Positions 41,038-50,397 are shown, counted from the first letter of the stretch. The stretch: DNA of 64,000 nt from Kribbella sp. VKM Ac-2569 (GCF_004216905.1 NZ_SGXJ01000001.1:1116001-1180000); one strand, 5' to 3'. Notes: generated from the sequence alone by a model not told the origin. Program-made: numbers and translations.

Positions 41038-42169
41038 GCAGCAGTACGGCGCCCGCAGCCAGCGCCAGGCCCGCCGCTACCGGGTAGAGCAGTCCCGGCG
41101 CGTGCTGGTACGTCGTACCGCCGATCGCCGGCGCGAGGAACATGCCGCTGATCGACGCGGCGGCGTACAGGCTGGAGTACCGCCCGATCATTCCCTCCGG
41201 CGCCGCATCGGCCACGTGCGCGGTAGCGGTCGGCTTGTAGAGCATCTCCCCCGCCGTCATCACCACGATCGCGAGCGCGGCCCCTGCCAGCGCGGGCCAG
41301 ACGCCGATGATCGCGAGCCCCAGGCCGATGCACGCGAAGCCGGCCGCGATCACCCGGGTCGCACGATGGCCCTGGAGGCGTACGGCGATCGGCGCCTCGA
41401 ACAGGACGATGACGACCGAGCTCGCCCCGAGCAGTACGCCGTACGCGACCGCCGGCGTACCCGCATCGCGCAGGAGCAGCGGCATTGTGGCGAAGATCTG
41501 CCGGTAGACGGTGTCGACAACCACGATCGTCGCCAGCACCATCAGGACCGGGCGGTCGCTCAGGACGGACTTCCACAAACCGGTTGCCGAGGGCCCCGGA
41601 GTACGACGCGCGCTCGGGACCCAGCGCCACACGATCGCGGCCATGACCAGGCTGGTGACGGCGTCGACGACGAAGACCAGCGAGAAGTCGTACGCCGCGA
41701 GCAAGCCGCCGAGGGGCGGGCCGATGGTGAAGCCTGCGTTGGCTGCGGTGCGAGACAGCGCGATGCCCTCGCGGCGGCGTTCGGGCGGAAGCGAGGTCGT
41801 GACGAGGGCACTGAGATTAGGGCGCCCTGCTCCACCGAAGAGACCGGCCAGAGCTGCGACGACCGCAATCGAAGCACCTGGCACGAGCGGCATCGCTGTA
41901 CACGCGATCGCCCACAGCAGTTGGCTCGCGAGCGCCGCCGTACGCAGACCGAACCGGTCGCCGAACCAGCCGCCGCCGAGGTTGCCGCCGACCAGGCCGA
42001 CGCCGTACGCCGCCGCCGCGAAACCGGCCTGCTGCGCCGACATACCGCGGTCCTCGACGAGGTAGAGCGTGAGGTAGACCCAGGCGAGCGCGCCGGCGCC
42101 GTTGACGAGCTGGCCGACCATCACCGCCTTGAGCCAGGTGGGCAGCTCCGCGATCCGGCGCCAGTACAC
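40970..42169 (-). CDS. MFS transporter (12 TM, MdtH-like)
   Basis: A 399-aa exporter-type MFS protein. GGNLGGGWFGDRFGLRTA is motif A (near residue 65), and LSRTAANAGFTIGPPLGGLL resembles motif C. GTG 42169 (MYWRRIAELPTWLKAVMVG) has GAGGGGG upstream; the longer frame runs through the HxlR operator and is rejected. It is divergent from an HxlR-type regulator, which probably controls it through the inverted repeat at 42189. Confidence 0.88.
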   Translation of the reverse strand: MYWRRIAELPTWLKAVMVGQLVNGAGALAWVYLTLYLVEDRGMSAQQAGFAAAAYGVGLVGGNLGGGWFGDRFGLRTAALASQLLWAIACTAMPLVPGASIAVVAALAGLFGGAGRPNLSALVTTSLPPERRREGIALSRTAANAGFTIGPPLGGLLAAYDFSLVFVVDAVTSLVMAAIVWRWVPSARRTPGPSATGLWKSVLSDRPVLMVLATIVVVDTVYRQIFATMPLLLRDAGTPAVAYGVLLGASSVVIVLFEAPIAVRLQGHRATRVIAAGFACIGLGLAIIGVWPALAGAALAIVVMTAGEMLYKPTATAHVADAAPEGMIGRYSSLYAAASISGMFLAPAIGGTTYQHAPGLLYPVAAGLALAAGAVLLLTRVKVRDVLPSESTAQPSSGS

Positions 42170-42188
42170 GTCCGCCCCCTCCGGTACA

Positions 42189-42211
42189 GTGAGTTCCTGT
42201 TGGGAACTTAC
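42189..42211. promoter_or_regulatory. Operator between MFS and HxlR-type genes
   Basis: Inverted repeat GTGAGTTCC-N5-GGAACTTAC (one mismatch), 20 nt before the MFS start and 46 nt before the HxlR start. Similar GTAAGT-type dyads are typical targets of HxlR dimers. Binding is inferred. Confidence 0.6.
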
Positions 42212-42257
42212 TCGACCGGTCGGCGTGGCGGCAACCGGGATTCCAAGGAGGGCGGAC

Positions 42258-43121
42258 GTGCGGCGGAGCACCTTCTCGCCCGAGCCGGACTGTGCGATCG
42301 CGCAGTCCCTCGGCGTCATCGGCGACGGCTGGGAACTGCTGATCGTCCGCGATCTGGCGCGCGGGCTGGCGCGGTTCGACGAGCTGGCGGGGTCGTTGCA
42401 CATCTCGCGGAAGGTGCTGACCGAGCGGCTGAACGACCTGCTGGAGAGCGGGATCGTCGAGCGGTCGGCGTACCAGGACCGGCCGACGCGCTACGCCTAT
42501 GAGTTGACGCCGCGCGGGCGCGCGCTGCTGCCGGTGCTCGTTGCCCTGCAGGACTGGGGCGATCGCTGGCTGCTCGGCGACGGCTCACTCACCGGGACGA
42601 ACGCCGCGGACGAGCCGCCGGCCCAGCGCCTGCAGGAGCTGGTGGGTCAACGAGTGCCGTACGTCGCGTTGCCGTCGATCGCTGGTACGACGGTTGACGT
42701 GGTGGATGCGGATGCGCGGGCGACTGTGCTCTTCGGGTACCCGGCGACCGGGCGACCGACTCGACTGCCGGACGGGTGGGACGAGATCGCCGGAGCGGCC
42801 GGGTGCACGTTGGAGAATCGCCTCTTCGCGGGCCGGTACGACGACTTCGCGTCGCAGCGGATCGCGGTCCGCGGGGTGAGTACGCAGCGGACCGACGAGC
42901 AGCAGGCGTTCGCCCAGGCGGAAGAGATCCCGCACCTGCTGCTGTCCGATGTCGATCTGGAACTGGCGGCGGCGCTGCGGTTGCCGACGTTCCGGGCCGG
43001 CGGGTACGAGCGGCTGAAGCGGGTTGTGCTGGTGGTGGGCGCGGACCGGGTGGTGCAAGCGGTGCGGTACCCGGTGACCGACATCGCGGATGCCGTCGAC
43101 TGGGCGCTCACGACTGCTTGA
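42258..43121 (+). CDS. HxlR-type regulator fused to a peroxiredoxin-like domain
   Basis: A 287-aa protein. Residues about 8-105 are an HxlR/MarR winged helix (DCAIAQSLGVIGDGWELLIVRDLARGLARFDELAGSLHISRKVLTERLNDLLESGIV) with the N-terminal Cys12 used for redox sensing in HypR-type regulators. Residues about 130-285 resemble a PrxQ/AhpC thioredoxin fold (ATVLFGYPATGRPT ... AGAAGCTLENRLF, Cys183 at the peroxidatic position, then IAVRGVSTQ). The usual second Cys five residues later is missing. AAGGAGG precedes GTG 42258. Probably a redox-responsive repressor of the divergent MFS gene (inference). Its 3' end overlaps the hydrolase gene by 14 bp. Confidence 0.85.
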   Translation: MRRSTFSPEPDCAIAQSLGVIGDGWELLIVRDLARGLARFDELAGSLHISRKVLTERLNDLLESGIVERSAYQDRPTRYAYELTPRGRALLPVLVALQDWGDRWLLGDGSLTGTNAADEPPAQRLQELVGQRVPYVALPSIAGTTVDVVDADARATVLFGYPATGRPTRLPDGWDEIAGAAGCTLENRLFAGRYDDFASQRIAVRGVSTQRTDEQQAFAQAEEIPHLLLSDVDLELAAALRLPTFRAGGYERLKRVVLVVGADRVVQAVRYPVTDIADAVDWALTTA

Positions 43122-43995
43122 AGAAGGCCTTCACCTCGGAAGCGATGCGTCGTACGAACTCGGGCTTGCCGTTCGGGTTGACGCCACCGGGATCCGAGGA
43201 CGAGCCGTGGTCGTAGCCGTCGAACTCGATCCGGCGGCAGTGTGGTAGCACCTTCTCCAGGGTCGCCCGGCCGGGACCGAGGCCGGGAAGACCTTTGCTG
43301 CCGCCGAGGAGCAGGACCTCGGCCTCGACGGTGCGGAACTTGTCGAAGGTGCCGCCCAGTTCGGCGACGATCGTGCCCTCGGCGCGGATCGTGGGCGCCA
43401 ACTGGCGCATGGTGATCGCGCCGGCGTCGGCCTGGCGCTCCTCCTTCGCCATCATCTTCTCGGTCATCCAACGGAGCAGGCCGCGCGGCATCACCTTGAG
43501 GAACGCCGGCGCCATCTCGAAACCGAACATGCTCGTCACCATTGCTCCGGCGACGTCCCCGCGGGCGATCTCCTGGTCGAACCGCGCGAGCCACTCGCGA
43601 TGCGGCGCGCCGTCGGCGACGATCGCTGGCTCGTAGAGCGCGATCTGCTTGAGGTTCGGGAGGGTGCGGGCTGCCTCCAGGACCACCGCTCCCCCGGCGC
43701 TGATGCCGAACGCGCGCTCGGCTCCGGCTGCGGTGAGAACGGCGTCCAGGTCCTCGATCTCGGTGCGGACGCTGTGGTCCGGCTTGTGCGGGCCGGAGAG
43801 TCCGCGGCCGCGGCGGTCCGGGAGGTAGACGGTGAACTCGTCAGCCAGCGCCTCCGCGAACAGCGTGTGGCTGCGGGCCGACTCCATGCTGCCGTGCAGG
43901 ACGACGACGGCCGGTCCTTCGCCGGTCTTGTAATAGCCGATCTCGGTGCCGTCGCGGGAGGTGACGGTGCCTTGGGTCAGTTCTGCTGCTCTCAT
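43108..43995 (-). CDS. Alpha/beta hydrolase
   Basis: A 295-aa hydrolase. Oxyanion loop VVLHGSMES, nucleophile elbow GISAGG (Ser), acid Asp in the loop before the final His, and FDGYDHGSS with the catalytic His. The fold is that of small-molecule esterases and haloperoxidase-like enzymes. It is divergent from the PadR gene, whose operator-like repeats lie 22 nt upstream of its ATG, suggesting PadR control. Confidence 0.88.
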   Translation of the reverse strand: MRAAELTQGTVTSRDGTEIGYYKTGEGPAVVVLHGSMESARSHTLFAEALADEFTVYLPDRRGRGLSGPHKPDHSVRTEIEDLDAVLTAAGAERAFGISAGGAVVLEAARTLPNLKQIALYEPAIVADGAPHREWLARFDQEIARGDVAGAMVTSMFGFEMAPAFLKVMPRGLLRWMTEKMMAKEERQADAGAITMRQLAPTIRAEGTIVAELGGTFDKFRTVEAEVLLLGGSKGLPGLGPGRATLEKVLPHCRRIEFDGYDHGSSSDPGGVNPNGKPEFVRRIASEVKAFFKQS

Positions 43996-44002
43996 GGATC
44001 GA

Positions 44003-44035
44003 TAGTTACATGGGGTCTAGTTACATTGCAACTAG
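44003..44035. promoter_or_regulatory. PadR operator candidate
   Basis: Direct repeat TAGTTACAT at 44003-44011 and 44018-44026 (15-bp period) overlapping an inverted repeat CTAGTT-N7-AACTAG at 44017-44035. It sits between the divergent hydrolase (start 43995) and PadR (start 44061) genes. ACAT-containing dyads are typical PadR targets; binding is inferred. Confidence 0.55.
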
Positions 44036-44060
44036 TTTCTTTGTCCCCTATGGTGGAGGG

Positions 44061-44639
44061 GTGACTTTTCGACGCTCAACGCTGGCGCTGGCGATCCTCG
44101 GCCTGCTGGAGAACGGGCCGCTGCATCCGTACGGGATCCAGCGGCTGATCAAGCAATGGGGCAAGGACCAGGTGGTCAACGTCGGGCAGCGGACCAGCCT
44201 GTACCGGATGATCGTGCGCCTGGAGGAAGCAGAGCTGATCACGGCCGGCGCGACGGAACAGGACGAGCGGTACCCGGAGCGGACGGTCTACCACCTGACC
44301 GACGAGGGGCGGGAGGTGTGCCGGGAGTGGTTGGCGGAGATCCTGACGACGCCGCGGAACGAGTTCCCGGAGTTCCCGGCGGGGTTGTCGTTCGTGATGC
44401 TGCTACCGCCGGAGACCGCGGGTGAGTTGCTTGGTCAGCGGCGCGAGCGGTTGACCAAGCGGATTGCGGAGCTGCAGTTGGAGCTCCGGTCGGAGGTGGA
44501 CGGGCAGCCGGTCCCCCGGTTCGCGCTGCTCGAGACGGAGTACCAGGTCGCGGTCGCCGTCGCCGAGGCGAAGTGGATCGACTCAGTCCTCCACGACCTC
44601 CGAACAGGCACCCTCACCTGGACCCCCGGCCCGGTATGA
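44061..44639 (+). CDS. PadR family transcriptional regulator
   Basis: A 192-aa regulator. N-terminal winged helix at about residues 5-90 (LALAILGLLENGPLHPYGIQRLIKQWG ... SLYRMIVRLEEAELI ... RTVYHLTDEGREV) and a helical dimerisation tail (GQRRERLTKRIAELQLELRSEV). GTG 44061 is chosen as the first start near the domain; GGTGGAGG lies immediately before it with very short spacing. Its stop overlaps the phosphopantetheinyl transferase start (ATGA). Confidence 0.9.
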   Translation: MTFRRSTLALAILGLLENGPLHPYGIQRLIKQWGKDQVVNVGQRTSLYRMIVRLEEAELITAGATEQDERYPERTVYHLTDEGREVCREWLAEILTTPRNEFPEFPAGLSFVMLLPPETAGELLGQRRERLTKRIAELQLELRSEVDGQPVPRFALLETEYQVAVAVAEAKWIDSVLHDLRTGTLTWTPGPV

Positions 44640-45304
44640 GCCCAGCCCGGAACGAACAGGCCGAAGCGCGCGTGGGGGTTGAGGTTTGGTGGGTGGGGGT
44701 TGGGGAGGCCCGGGACGAGTTTGCGCGGGATCTGGATGAGGTGGAGCGGGGGCGGTTGGCGGCTTATCTGCGGGACGTGGACAAGGCGCGGTTTCTGCTC
44801 GGGGTGACGTTGGTGCGGCGGGTGCTGGCTCAGAGGTTTTCGTTGCCTGCAGCAAGAGTCGTTTTGGACAGGACGTGCCCGGAGTGCGCGAAGCCGCATG
44901 GGAAGGTGCGGGCTGCGGGGGTTGAGTTGTCGGTGACGCACTCCGGGGAACTGGTGGGCGTCGCGGTGGCTGATCGGCCGGTGGGGCTGGACGTGGAGAA
45001 GGTCGATCCGGGGATGGATGTCGACGCGGTGGCTCGGGTTGCGTTGACCGACGCGGAGATGCGCGAGTTGAGCGGGTACGACGGGATCGCGAAGGCGCGG
45101 GCGTTCACGACGTACTGGACGCGGAAAGAGGCAGTCGTGAAGGCAACCGGCGAAGGACTACGCGGAGATCTGCGCGCGACGGTGCCGGAGGGTGTTCAGG
45201 TGCAGGATCTCGACGTTGGCGTCGACCACCGCGCCGCGCTCGCGGTGATCTCGAACGCGACGCCCGTCGTACAGGTGCACGACGGGACGTGGCTGCTCGG
45301 GTGA
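44636..45304 (+). CDS. 4'-phosphopantetheinyl transferase (Sfp type)
   Basis: A 222-aa enzyme that loads the phosphopantetheine arm of CoA onto carrier proteins of polyketide, peptide or fatty acid synthases. ELSVTHSGELVGVAVADRPVGLDVEKVDP carries the Mg2+-binding D-x-E, and TYWTRKEAVVKATGEGL is the W-x-x-K-E-A-x-x-K motif. No carrier-protein gene is in this window, so it probably serves synthases elsewhere. It is translationally coupled to PadR and ends 1 bp from convergent proA. Confidence 0.92.
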   Translation: MSPARNEQAEARVGVEVWWVGVGEARDEFARDLDEVERGRLAAYLRDVDKARFLLGVTLVRRVLAQRFSLPAARVVLDRTCPECAKPHGKVRAAGVELSVTHSGELVGVAVADRPVGLDVEKVDPGMDVDAVARVALTDAEMRELSGYDGIAKARAFTTYWTRKEAVVKATGEGLRGDLRATVPEGVQVQDLDVGVDHRAALAVISNATPVVQVHDGTWLLG

Positions 45305-45305
45305 T

Positions 45306-46559
45306 TTAGGTACGGATCTGGCCTTCGCCGGTGACTACGTACTTGGTGGAGGTCATTTCGGGGAGGCCCATGGGGCCGCGGGCGTGGAGTTTCTGGGTGG
45401 AGATGCCGATCTCGGCGCCGAAGCCGAACTCGCCGCCGTCGGTGAAGCGTGTGCTCGCGTTCACCACGACCGCCGCCGAGTCGACCGCCGTCGTGAACCG
45501 GCGCGCTGCGGCCTGCGAGCGGGTGATGATCGCGTCGGTGTGACCGGAGCTGTACCGGCGGATGTGCTGCACCGCGTCCTCGAGCGAGTCGACAACGGCC
45601 GCCGACAGATCGAGCGAGTTGTACTCCGCCCCGAAGTCCTCCTCAGTAGCCTCGACCACAGTTGGTTGATTGTTGCTGGCTGCAACTACCTTGGGGTCGC
45701 CGTGGACGGTGACGCCGGCTTGCGCGAGGGCCGGCAATGCGCGGGCCAGGAACTCGTCCGCCACCGATGCATGCACCAGCAGCGACTCCGCGGCGTTGCA
45801 CACACTCGGGCGTTGGGTCTTGGAGTTGAGCAGGATCTCCAGCCCGAGGTCGAGATCCGCCTCCGCGTCGATGTACACGTGACAGTTGCCGACCCCGGTC
45901 TCGATCACCGGCACCGACGACTCGCTGACCACGGTCTGGATCAGCCCGGCGCCACCCCGCGGAATCAGTACGTCGACCAACCCGCGCGCCTGCATGAGTT
46001 CCTTCACCGCGGCCCGATCCGTCGGCACGCCCTGTACGACGTCCGCCGGTAGCCCGGTCGACTCGGCGGCGTCCCGCAGTACGGCGATGATCGCCTCGTT
46101 GGACGCGGCCGCGGACGACGAACCGCGCAGCAGGACCGCGTTTCCGGACTTCAGGCAGATGCCCGCGGCGTCGGCGGTCACGTTCGGTCGGGCCTCGTAG
46201 ATGATCCCGACGACGCCGAACGGCACCCGCACCTGCCGGAGCTCGAGTCCGTTGGGCAGCGTGTACCCACGGACCACCTCACCGATCGGATCCGTCAGCC
46301 CCGCGAGCTGCTCCAGCCCGGCCGCCATCCCGTCGACCCGCGCCGGGTTCAGCGCGAGCCGGTCGACCGTGGACTCCGGCGTACCGGCATCCCGCGCCGC
46401 CGCCACGTCCTTCGCGTTCGCCGCGACGATCGCGTCGGTGTTCGCCCGCAGCGCCGCCGCCATCGCGTGCAACGCCGCGTCCTTGGTTGCTCGGGAAGCC
46501 TCCGCCAACGCGTACGACGCAACCCGCGCCCGCCGCGCCAACTCGATGATCTCGCTCAC
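45306..46559 (-). CDS. proA: Gamma-glutamyl phosphate reductase ProA
   Basis: A 417-aa NADPH-dependent enzyme reducing gamma-glutamyl phosphate to the semialdehyde, the second step of proline synthesis. The catalytic Cys is in [17 protein letters not shown], and [17 protein letters not shown] and [16 protein letters not shown] are family blocks. GTG 46559 ([15 protein letters not shown]) fits the family start; the longer frame crosses repeat family 1. It is separated from proB by the HXXEE gene and a family 1 hairpin. Confidence 0.95.
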   Translation of the reverse strand: MSEIIELARRARVASYALAEASRATKDAALHAMAAALRANTDAIVAANAKDVAAARDAGTPESTVDRLALNPARVDGMAAGLEQLAGLTDPIGEVVRGYTLPNGLELRQVRVPFGVVGIIYEARPNVTADAAGICLKSGNAVLLRGSSSAAASNEAIIAVLRDAAESTGLPADVVQGVPTDRAAVKELMQARGLVDVLIPRGGAGLIQTVVSESSVPVIETGVGNCHVYIDAEADLDLGLEILLNSKTQRPSVCNAAESLLVHASVADEFLARALPALAQAGVTVHGDPKVVAASNNQPTVVEATEEDFGAEYNSLDLSAAVVDSLEDAVQHIRRYSSGHTDAIITRSQAAARRFTTAVDSAAVVVNASTRFTDGGEFGFGAEIGISTQKLHARGPMGLPEMTSTKYVVTGEGQIRT

Positions 46560-46731
46560 CCCTTCATCGTATGGCCCCGCACGCACGAAGAAGGGCGCCG
46601 ATCTCACCAGACGACCCCAAGCCCCGGACGCCCGCCACTCATCAACCGCCCAATCCTCGCCACGACCACGCTTGGGCACCGCGACGGATAGCCCGTCCGG
46701 AGGGGTTGGTGAGTGTTGGGGATCCGCGGAT

Positions 46732-46807
46732 CGCCAGGCCATCACAATCGCTCCCAGGACGCGCGGCCGAGCGTCGCGGCGGTCACCGGTCGCGCATTGT
46801 GATGGGC
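46732..46807. repeat. Post-stop hairpin repeat, family 1, copy C
   Basis: Left arm CGCCAGGCCATCACAAT (46732-46748), right arm ATTGTGATGGGC (46796-46807) enclosing a GC-rich loop. It ends one base before the stop codon of the minus-strand HXXEE gene and lies upstream of proA. Confidence 0.85.
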
Positions 46808-46808
46808 T

Positions 46809-47285
46809 TCAGGTTCGTCGTAGGCGGGGAAGGCGGGCGATCGCGTGGGAGAGCGGGACGATCGCGGCGAGGGCGAGGGTGAGCCGGCGATCGGTCGGGG
46901 CGATCGGTACGCCCTCGGTCTTCAGCCGCCGCCAAGCCCACGCGCTGAATGGGATCACCACCAACGGCGTGGTGATCAGCCCGGGCGTGTAGCGGCGCAG
47001 TACGGCGGACTGGGCGAGGTGGGTGGCGGCGTGCAGGCCGAAGCCTGCCAACGTTGCCTGGAAAAACTTGCTGCGGCCGTTGGTGGCTGCGCCAGCGGCT
47101 GACGCGGCGGCAATCGCTACCCCGGTGAGGCCGATCGCGGTGGCTGCCTCGCTGCGGGACATCGGAAGCACCTTCGTCAGCGGCGCCGGGAGGTCGGTGC
47201 GTTGCGAGAACGACGGCATCGTGGCGAGCTCTTCAAGGTCGTGGACGATCCACGCCGCGAGCAGGCCCCACGCCACCTTCTTCAC
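46809..47285 (-). CDS. HXXEE domain membrane protein
   Basis: A 158-aa membrane protein. WIVHDLEELATMPSF holds the H-x-x-E-E motif of PF13787-like proteins; a second conserved His pair is in GLHAATHLAQSAVLRRYTPG. Four hydrophobic helices are visible. GTG 47285 overlaps the proB stop (GTGA), so it is translationally coupled to proB and separates it from proA. Function of the family is unknown; the conserved His/Glu suggest metal binding in the membrane. Confidence 0.8.
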   Translation of the reverse strand: MKKVAWGLLAAWIVHDLEELATMPSFSQRTDLPAPLTKVLPMSRSEAATAIGLTGVAIAAASAAGAATNGRSKFFQATLAGFGLHAATHLAQSAVLRRYTPGLITTPLVVIPFSAWAWRRLKTEGVPIAPTDRRLTLALAAIVPLSHAIARLPRLRRT

Positions 47286-48409
47286 AGAAGGACGAGGTCG
47301 TCGCGGTGGACTACCTCGCGTTCGTACGCCGCACCTAGCTCGCGGGCCAAGTCCCGGGTTGAGCGGCCCAGGAGGTCGGGGAGCTCGGAGGCGTCGTAGT
47401 TCACCAGCCCGCGGGCGATGACGACACCTGTCGGCGACACGAGGTCGACCGGGTCGCCGGCGGAGAAAGTGCCTTCTACTGCGGTGATTCCGGCCGGCAG
47501 CAGCGACGCGCGGCGCTGCGTGACCGCACGGACAGCGCCTTCGTCCAACCGCAGGATGCCCTGGCCCGACGTGGCGTGTGCCAGCCACAGCAGGCGCGTC
47601 TTGCGGCGCCGGCCGGTCGGGTGGAACAGCGTGCCGACGGGCTCCCCGCGGAGCGCCTCGCCGACCCGCCCGGCGGAGGTGAGGATCACCGGAATCCCTG
47701 CCTCCGTAGCGATTGCGGCCGCCTCGACCTTCGTCTGCATGCCACCCGTGCCGACGCTCGACGAGCCGGTCTTCCCGATCGCGAGCGGCTCCAGGTCGGC
47801 AGCGCCACGGATCTCGGTGACCATCGACGTACCGGGTTTGCGCGGATCCCCGTCGTACAGCCCGTCGACGTCGGACAGCAGGAGCAGCAGGTCGGCGTGC
47901 ACGAGGTGACTGGTCAGCGCGGCGAGCCGGTCGTTGTCGCCGAAGCGGATCTCGGTGGTCGCGACCGTGTCGTTCTCGTTCACGATCGGTACGACGCCCA
48001 GCTCGAGCAACCGCGCAAACGTCCGGTAAGCATTGCGATAGTGCGATCGGCGCGTCACGTCGTCGACCGTCAACAGCACCTGCCCGACCCGCAAACCGTG
48101 GGCCGCGAAGGCGTCGCTGTAGCGGGCCATCAACAGCCCTTGGCCGACCGAAGCAGCCGCCTGCTGCGTCGCCAGGTCACGCGGCCGGGTCCGCAACCCC
48201 ATCGGAGCCAGGCCGGCAGCAATCGCGCCGGACGAGACGAGCACGACCTCGGCACCCTCCACCCGGCGCGCCGCGATGGCGTCGACGAGCAGCCGGAGCC
48301 GTTCGAGGTCGATCTTGCCGCGCTGGGTCAGCGACGACGAACCGACCTTCACGACGATTCGCGTGGCGTTCAACGCCTCCGCGCGCCCTGTCCTGGGATG
48401 CACCGTCAT
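47282..48409 (-). CDS. proB: Glutamate 5-kinase ProB
   Basis: A 375-aa enzyme phosphorylating the gamma-carboxyl of glutamate, the first and feedback-inhibited step of proline synthesis. The amino acid kinase domain runs from RIVVKVGSSSLTQRG to about residue 265 (VNENDTVATTEIRFGDNDRLAALTS, GTGGMQTKVEAA), and a C-terminal PUA domain follows. It starts 3 bp after the obg stop and is coupled to the HXXEE gene downstream. Confidence 0.95.
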   Translation of the reverse strand: MTVHPRTGRAEALNATRIVVKVGSSSLTQRGKIDLERLRLLVDAIAARRVEGAEVVLVSSGAIAAGLAPMGLRTRPRDLATQQAAASVGQGLLMARYSDAFAAHGLRVGQVLLTVDDVTRRSHYRNAYRTFARLLELGVVPIVNENDTVATTEIRFGDNDRLAALTSHLVHADLLLLLSDVDGLYDGDPRKPGTSMVTEIRGAADLEPLAIGKTGSSSVGTGGMQTKVEAAAIATEAGIPVILTSAGRVGEALRGEPVGTLFHPTGRRRKTRLLWLAHATSGQGILRLDEGAVRAVTQRRASLLPAGITAVEGTFSAGDPVDLVSPTGVVIARGLVNYDASELPDLLGRSTRDLARELGAAYEREVVHRDDLVLL

Positions 48410-48412
48410 GGA

Positions 48413-49996
48413 TCAACCGTTCTGGTCGAGTTCCTCCTGCGCCGCCAACTCGCGCGCCTCTTTGCGCGCCAGCTTCGCCGCAGCGTCCGCTGCTCGCTTC
48501 GCCTCGGCCGGGGACAGGTCGACCTCGTCGGCGTCCCAGTTCCGGCCGTACTCCGACCAGTCCTCGGTCCGCTCGCCCTCCCGGAAAGCGTGGTACTCGG
48601 TGTCCTTCGCCCGCCGCCGCTGCGCCGCGGGACGATCCTCCTCGAGCCGGTGGTCCTCACCGCGCCGGGCGAGGATCTCCGCACCGGCCTGGACGTCGGG
48701 CGCGAAGTCGAACACGATCGCGTTCGGTCCGTCCCCGATCACGACCGCGTCGCCCGGGTTCGCACCGAGCTTGAGCAGCTCGTCCTCGACCCCGAGCCGG
48801 TTCAGCCGGTCGGCGAGGTACCCGGTCGCCTCCGCGTTCGCGAAGTCGGTCTGCCGCACCCAGCGCTCGGGCTTCTGGCCCTGCACCAGCCAGCCGCCGT
48901 CCTCCGGCAGCTTCTTCACCTTGAACTCGGGCCCGCCCTGCACCTGCGGCCGGATCACGATCCGCGTGGTGTCGGGCTTCGCCTGCTCCGCACGCCGCCG
49001 TACGACGATCTCGGCCATCGCGAACTTCAGGGCCTCCAGGCCTTCGTGCGAAGCGGTCGAGATCGGGAACACCCGGTACCCGCGCTGCTCCAGCTCGGCC
49101 TGCACCATCTCGGCGATCTCGCGGGCGTCCGGTACGTCGATCTTGTTCAGGGCAACGAGTCGCGGCCGGTCCTCGAGCCCGCCGTGCGCCTGGAGCTCCG
49201 CCTCGATCGTGTCGAGATCGCTCAACGGATCGCGGCCCGGCTCGTACGTCGCACAGTCGATGACATGCACCAGCGCCGCACACCGCTCCACGTGCCGCAG
49301 GAAGTCGTGCCCGAGCCCGCGCCCCTCGCTCGCACCCTCGATCAGACCGGGTACGTCGGCGACGGTGAACGTGGTGTCACCGGCAACGACCACACCGAGG
49401 TTCGGGATCAGGGTGGTGAACGGGTAGTCGGCGATCTTCGGCCGGGCGCGGCTGATCGCGGCGATCAGCGACGACTTGCCGGCGCTCGGGAACCCGACCA
49501 GGCCGACATCGGCGACGACCTTGAGCTCCAGGACGAGAGTGCGCTCCTCGCCCTCCTCACCGAGCAACGCGAACCCGGGCGCCTTCCGCGAGCTGCTCGC
49601 CAGCGCCGCATTGCCCAGACCGCCCTTGCCGCCTTGTGCCGCGACGAACTCCGCGCCCGGTCCGACCAGATCCGCGAGCACCTCGCCGCTCGCCGAACTG
49701 ATGACGGTGCCGTCCGGGACGGCGAGGATCACGTCGCCGCCGTTGCCGCCGGCCTGGTTGTCACCCTTGCCCTGGGCACCGTTCGTGGCGGTGCGGTGGC
49801 TGGAGCGGTGGTAGTCGACGAGCGTGGTGACGTCCGGGTCGACGCGCAGGATCACGCTGCCGCCGTCGCCGCCGTTCCCGCCGTCGGGGCCGCCGAGCGG
49901 CTTGAACTTCTCCCGGTGCACCGAGGCGCAGCCGTTTCCGCCGCGGCCTGCGGTGACGTGCACCGTGACGCGGTCGACGAAGCTGGGGATGGCCAT
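48413..49996 (-). CDS. obg: GTPase Obg/CgtA
   Basis: A 527-aa ribosome-associated GTPase. Obg fold at residues 1-160 (Gly-rich [30 protein letters not shown]), then the G domain with G1 [10 protein letters not shown]3 [10 protein letters not shown] and G4 NKID, then the OCT domain, and a charged tail of about 90 residues ([14 protein letters not shown] ... [22 protein letters not shown]) typical of actinobacteria. Acts in 50S assembly and stress control. It lies downstream of rplU-rpmA with an intervening terminator-like hairpin. Confidence 0.96.
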   Translation of the reverse strand: MAIPSFVDRVTVHVTAGRGGNGCASVHREKFKPLGGPDGGNGGDGGSVILRVDPDVTTLVDYHRSSHRTATNGAQGKGDNQAGGNGGDVILAVPDGTVISSASGEVLADLVGPGAEFVAAQGGKGGLGNAALASSSRKAPGFALLGEEGEERTLVLELKVVADVGLVGFPSAGKSSLIAAISRARPKIADYPFTTLIPNLGVVVAGDTTFTVADVPGLIEGASEGRGLGHDFLRHVERCAALVHVIDCATYEPGRDPLSDLDTIEAELQAHGGLEDRPRLVALNKIDVPDAREIAEMVQAELEQRGYRVFPISTASHEGLEALKFAMAEIVVRRRAEQAKPDTTRIVIRPQVQGGPEFKVKKLPEDGGWLVQGQKPERWVRQTDFANAEATGYLADRLNRLGVEDELLKLGANPGDAVVIGDGPNAIVFDFAPDVQAGAEILARRGEDHRLEEDRPAAQRRRAKDTEYHAFREGERTEDWSEYGRNWDADEVDLSPAEAKRAADAAAKLARKEARELAAQEELDQNG

Positions 49997-50035
49997 CGGT
50001 GTTTCTCTACTTCCTGTTGGGTGTTACTAACACAG

Positions 50036-50072
50036 CAAAAGGGCGGGTCCGCGGTATTCCGCGACCCGCCCC
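50036..50072 (-). terminator. Terminator/attenuator between rpmA and obg
   Basis: On the minus strand a long GC stem (GGGCGGGTC with inner GCGG/CCGC, then GGACCCGCCC; 50072-50041) is followed directly by TTTTGC. It would end most rplU-rpmA transcripts before obg, with partial read-through supplying obg. Confidence 0.8.
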
Positions 50073-50124
50073 TTCTGCGCTGTCAAGCGCAGCGCAGAGC
50101 TGCTGATACGTCCGGGTGGCGGTG

Positions 50125-50385
50125 TTACTCCGCCGGGGCCGGGACGATGTTGACGACGCGGCGACCGCGCCGGGTGCCGAACTCCACGTGACCCTCGGCC
50201 AGCGCGAACAGCGTGTCGTCGCCGCCACGGCCGACCAGGTTGCCCGGGTGGAAGTGGGTGCCGCGCTGACGGACGATGATCTCGCCGGCGTTGACCAGCT
50301 GACCGCCGTACCGCTTCACGCCGAGGCGCTGGGCGTTGGAGTCGCGACCGTTACGGGTCGACGCTGCTCCCTTTTTGTGTGCCAT
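50125..50385 (-). CDS. rpmA: 50S ribosomal protein L27
   Basis: An 86-aa ribosomal protein at the peptidyl transferase centre. [47 protein letters not shown] is the family core. The N-terminus starts directly at MAHKKGAAS without the cleavable extension found in some Firmicutes. It follows rplU by 12 bp. Confidence 0.97.
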   Translation of the reverse strand: MAHKKGAASTRNGRDSNAQRLGVKRYGGQLVNAGEIIVRQRGTHFHPGNLVGRGGDDTLFALAEGHVEFGTRRGRRVVNIVPAPAE

Positions 50386-50397
50386 GTCTTGATCAGC

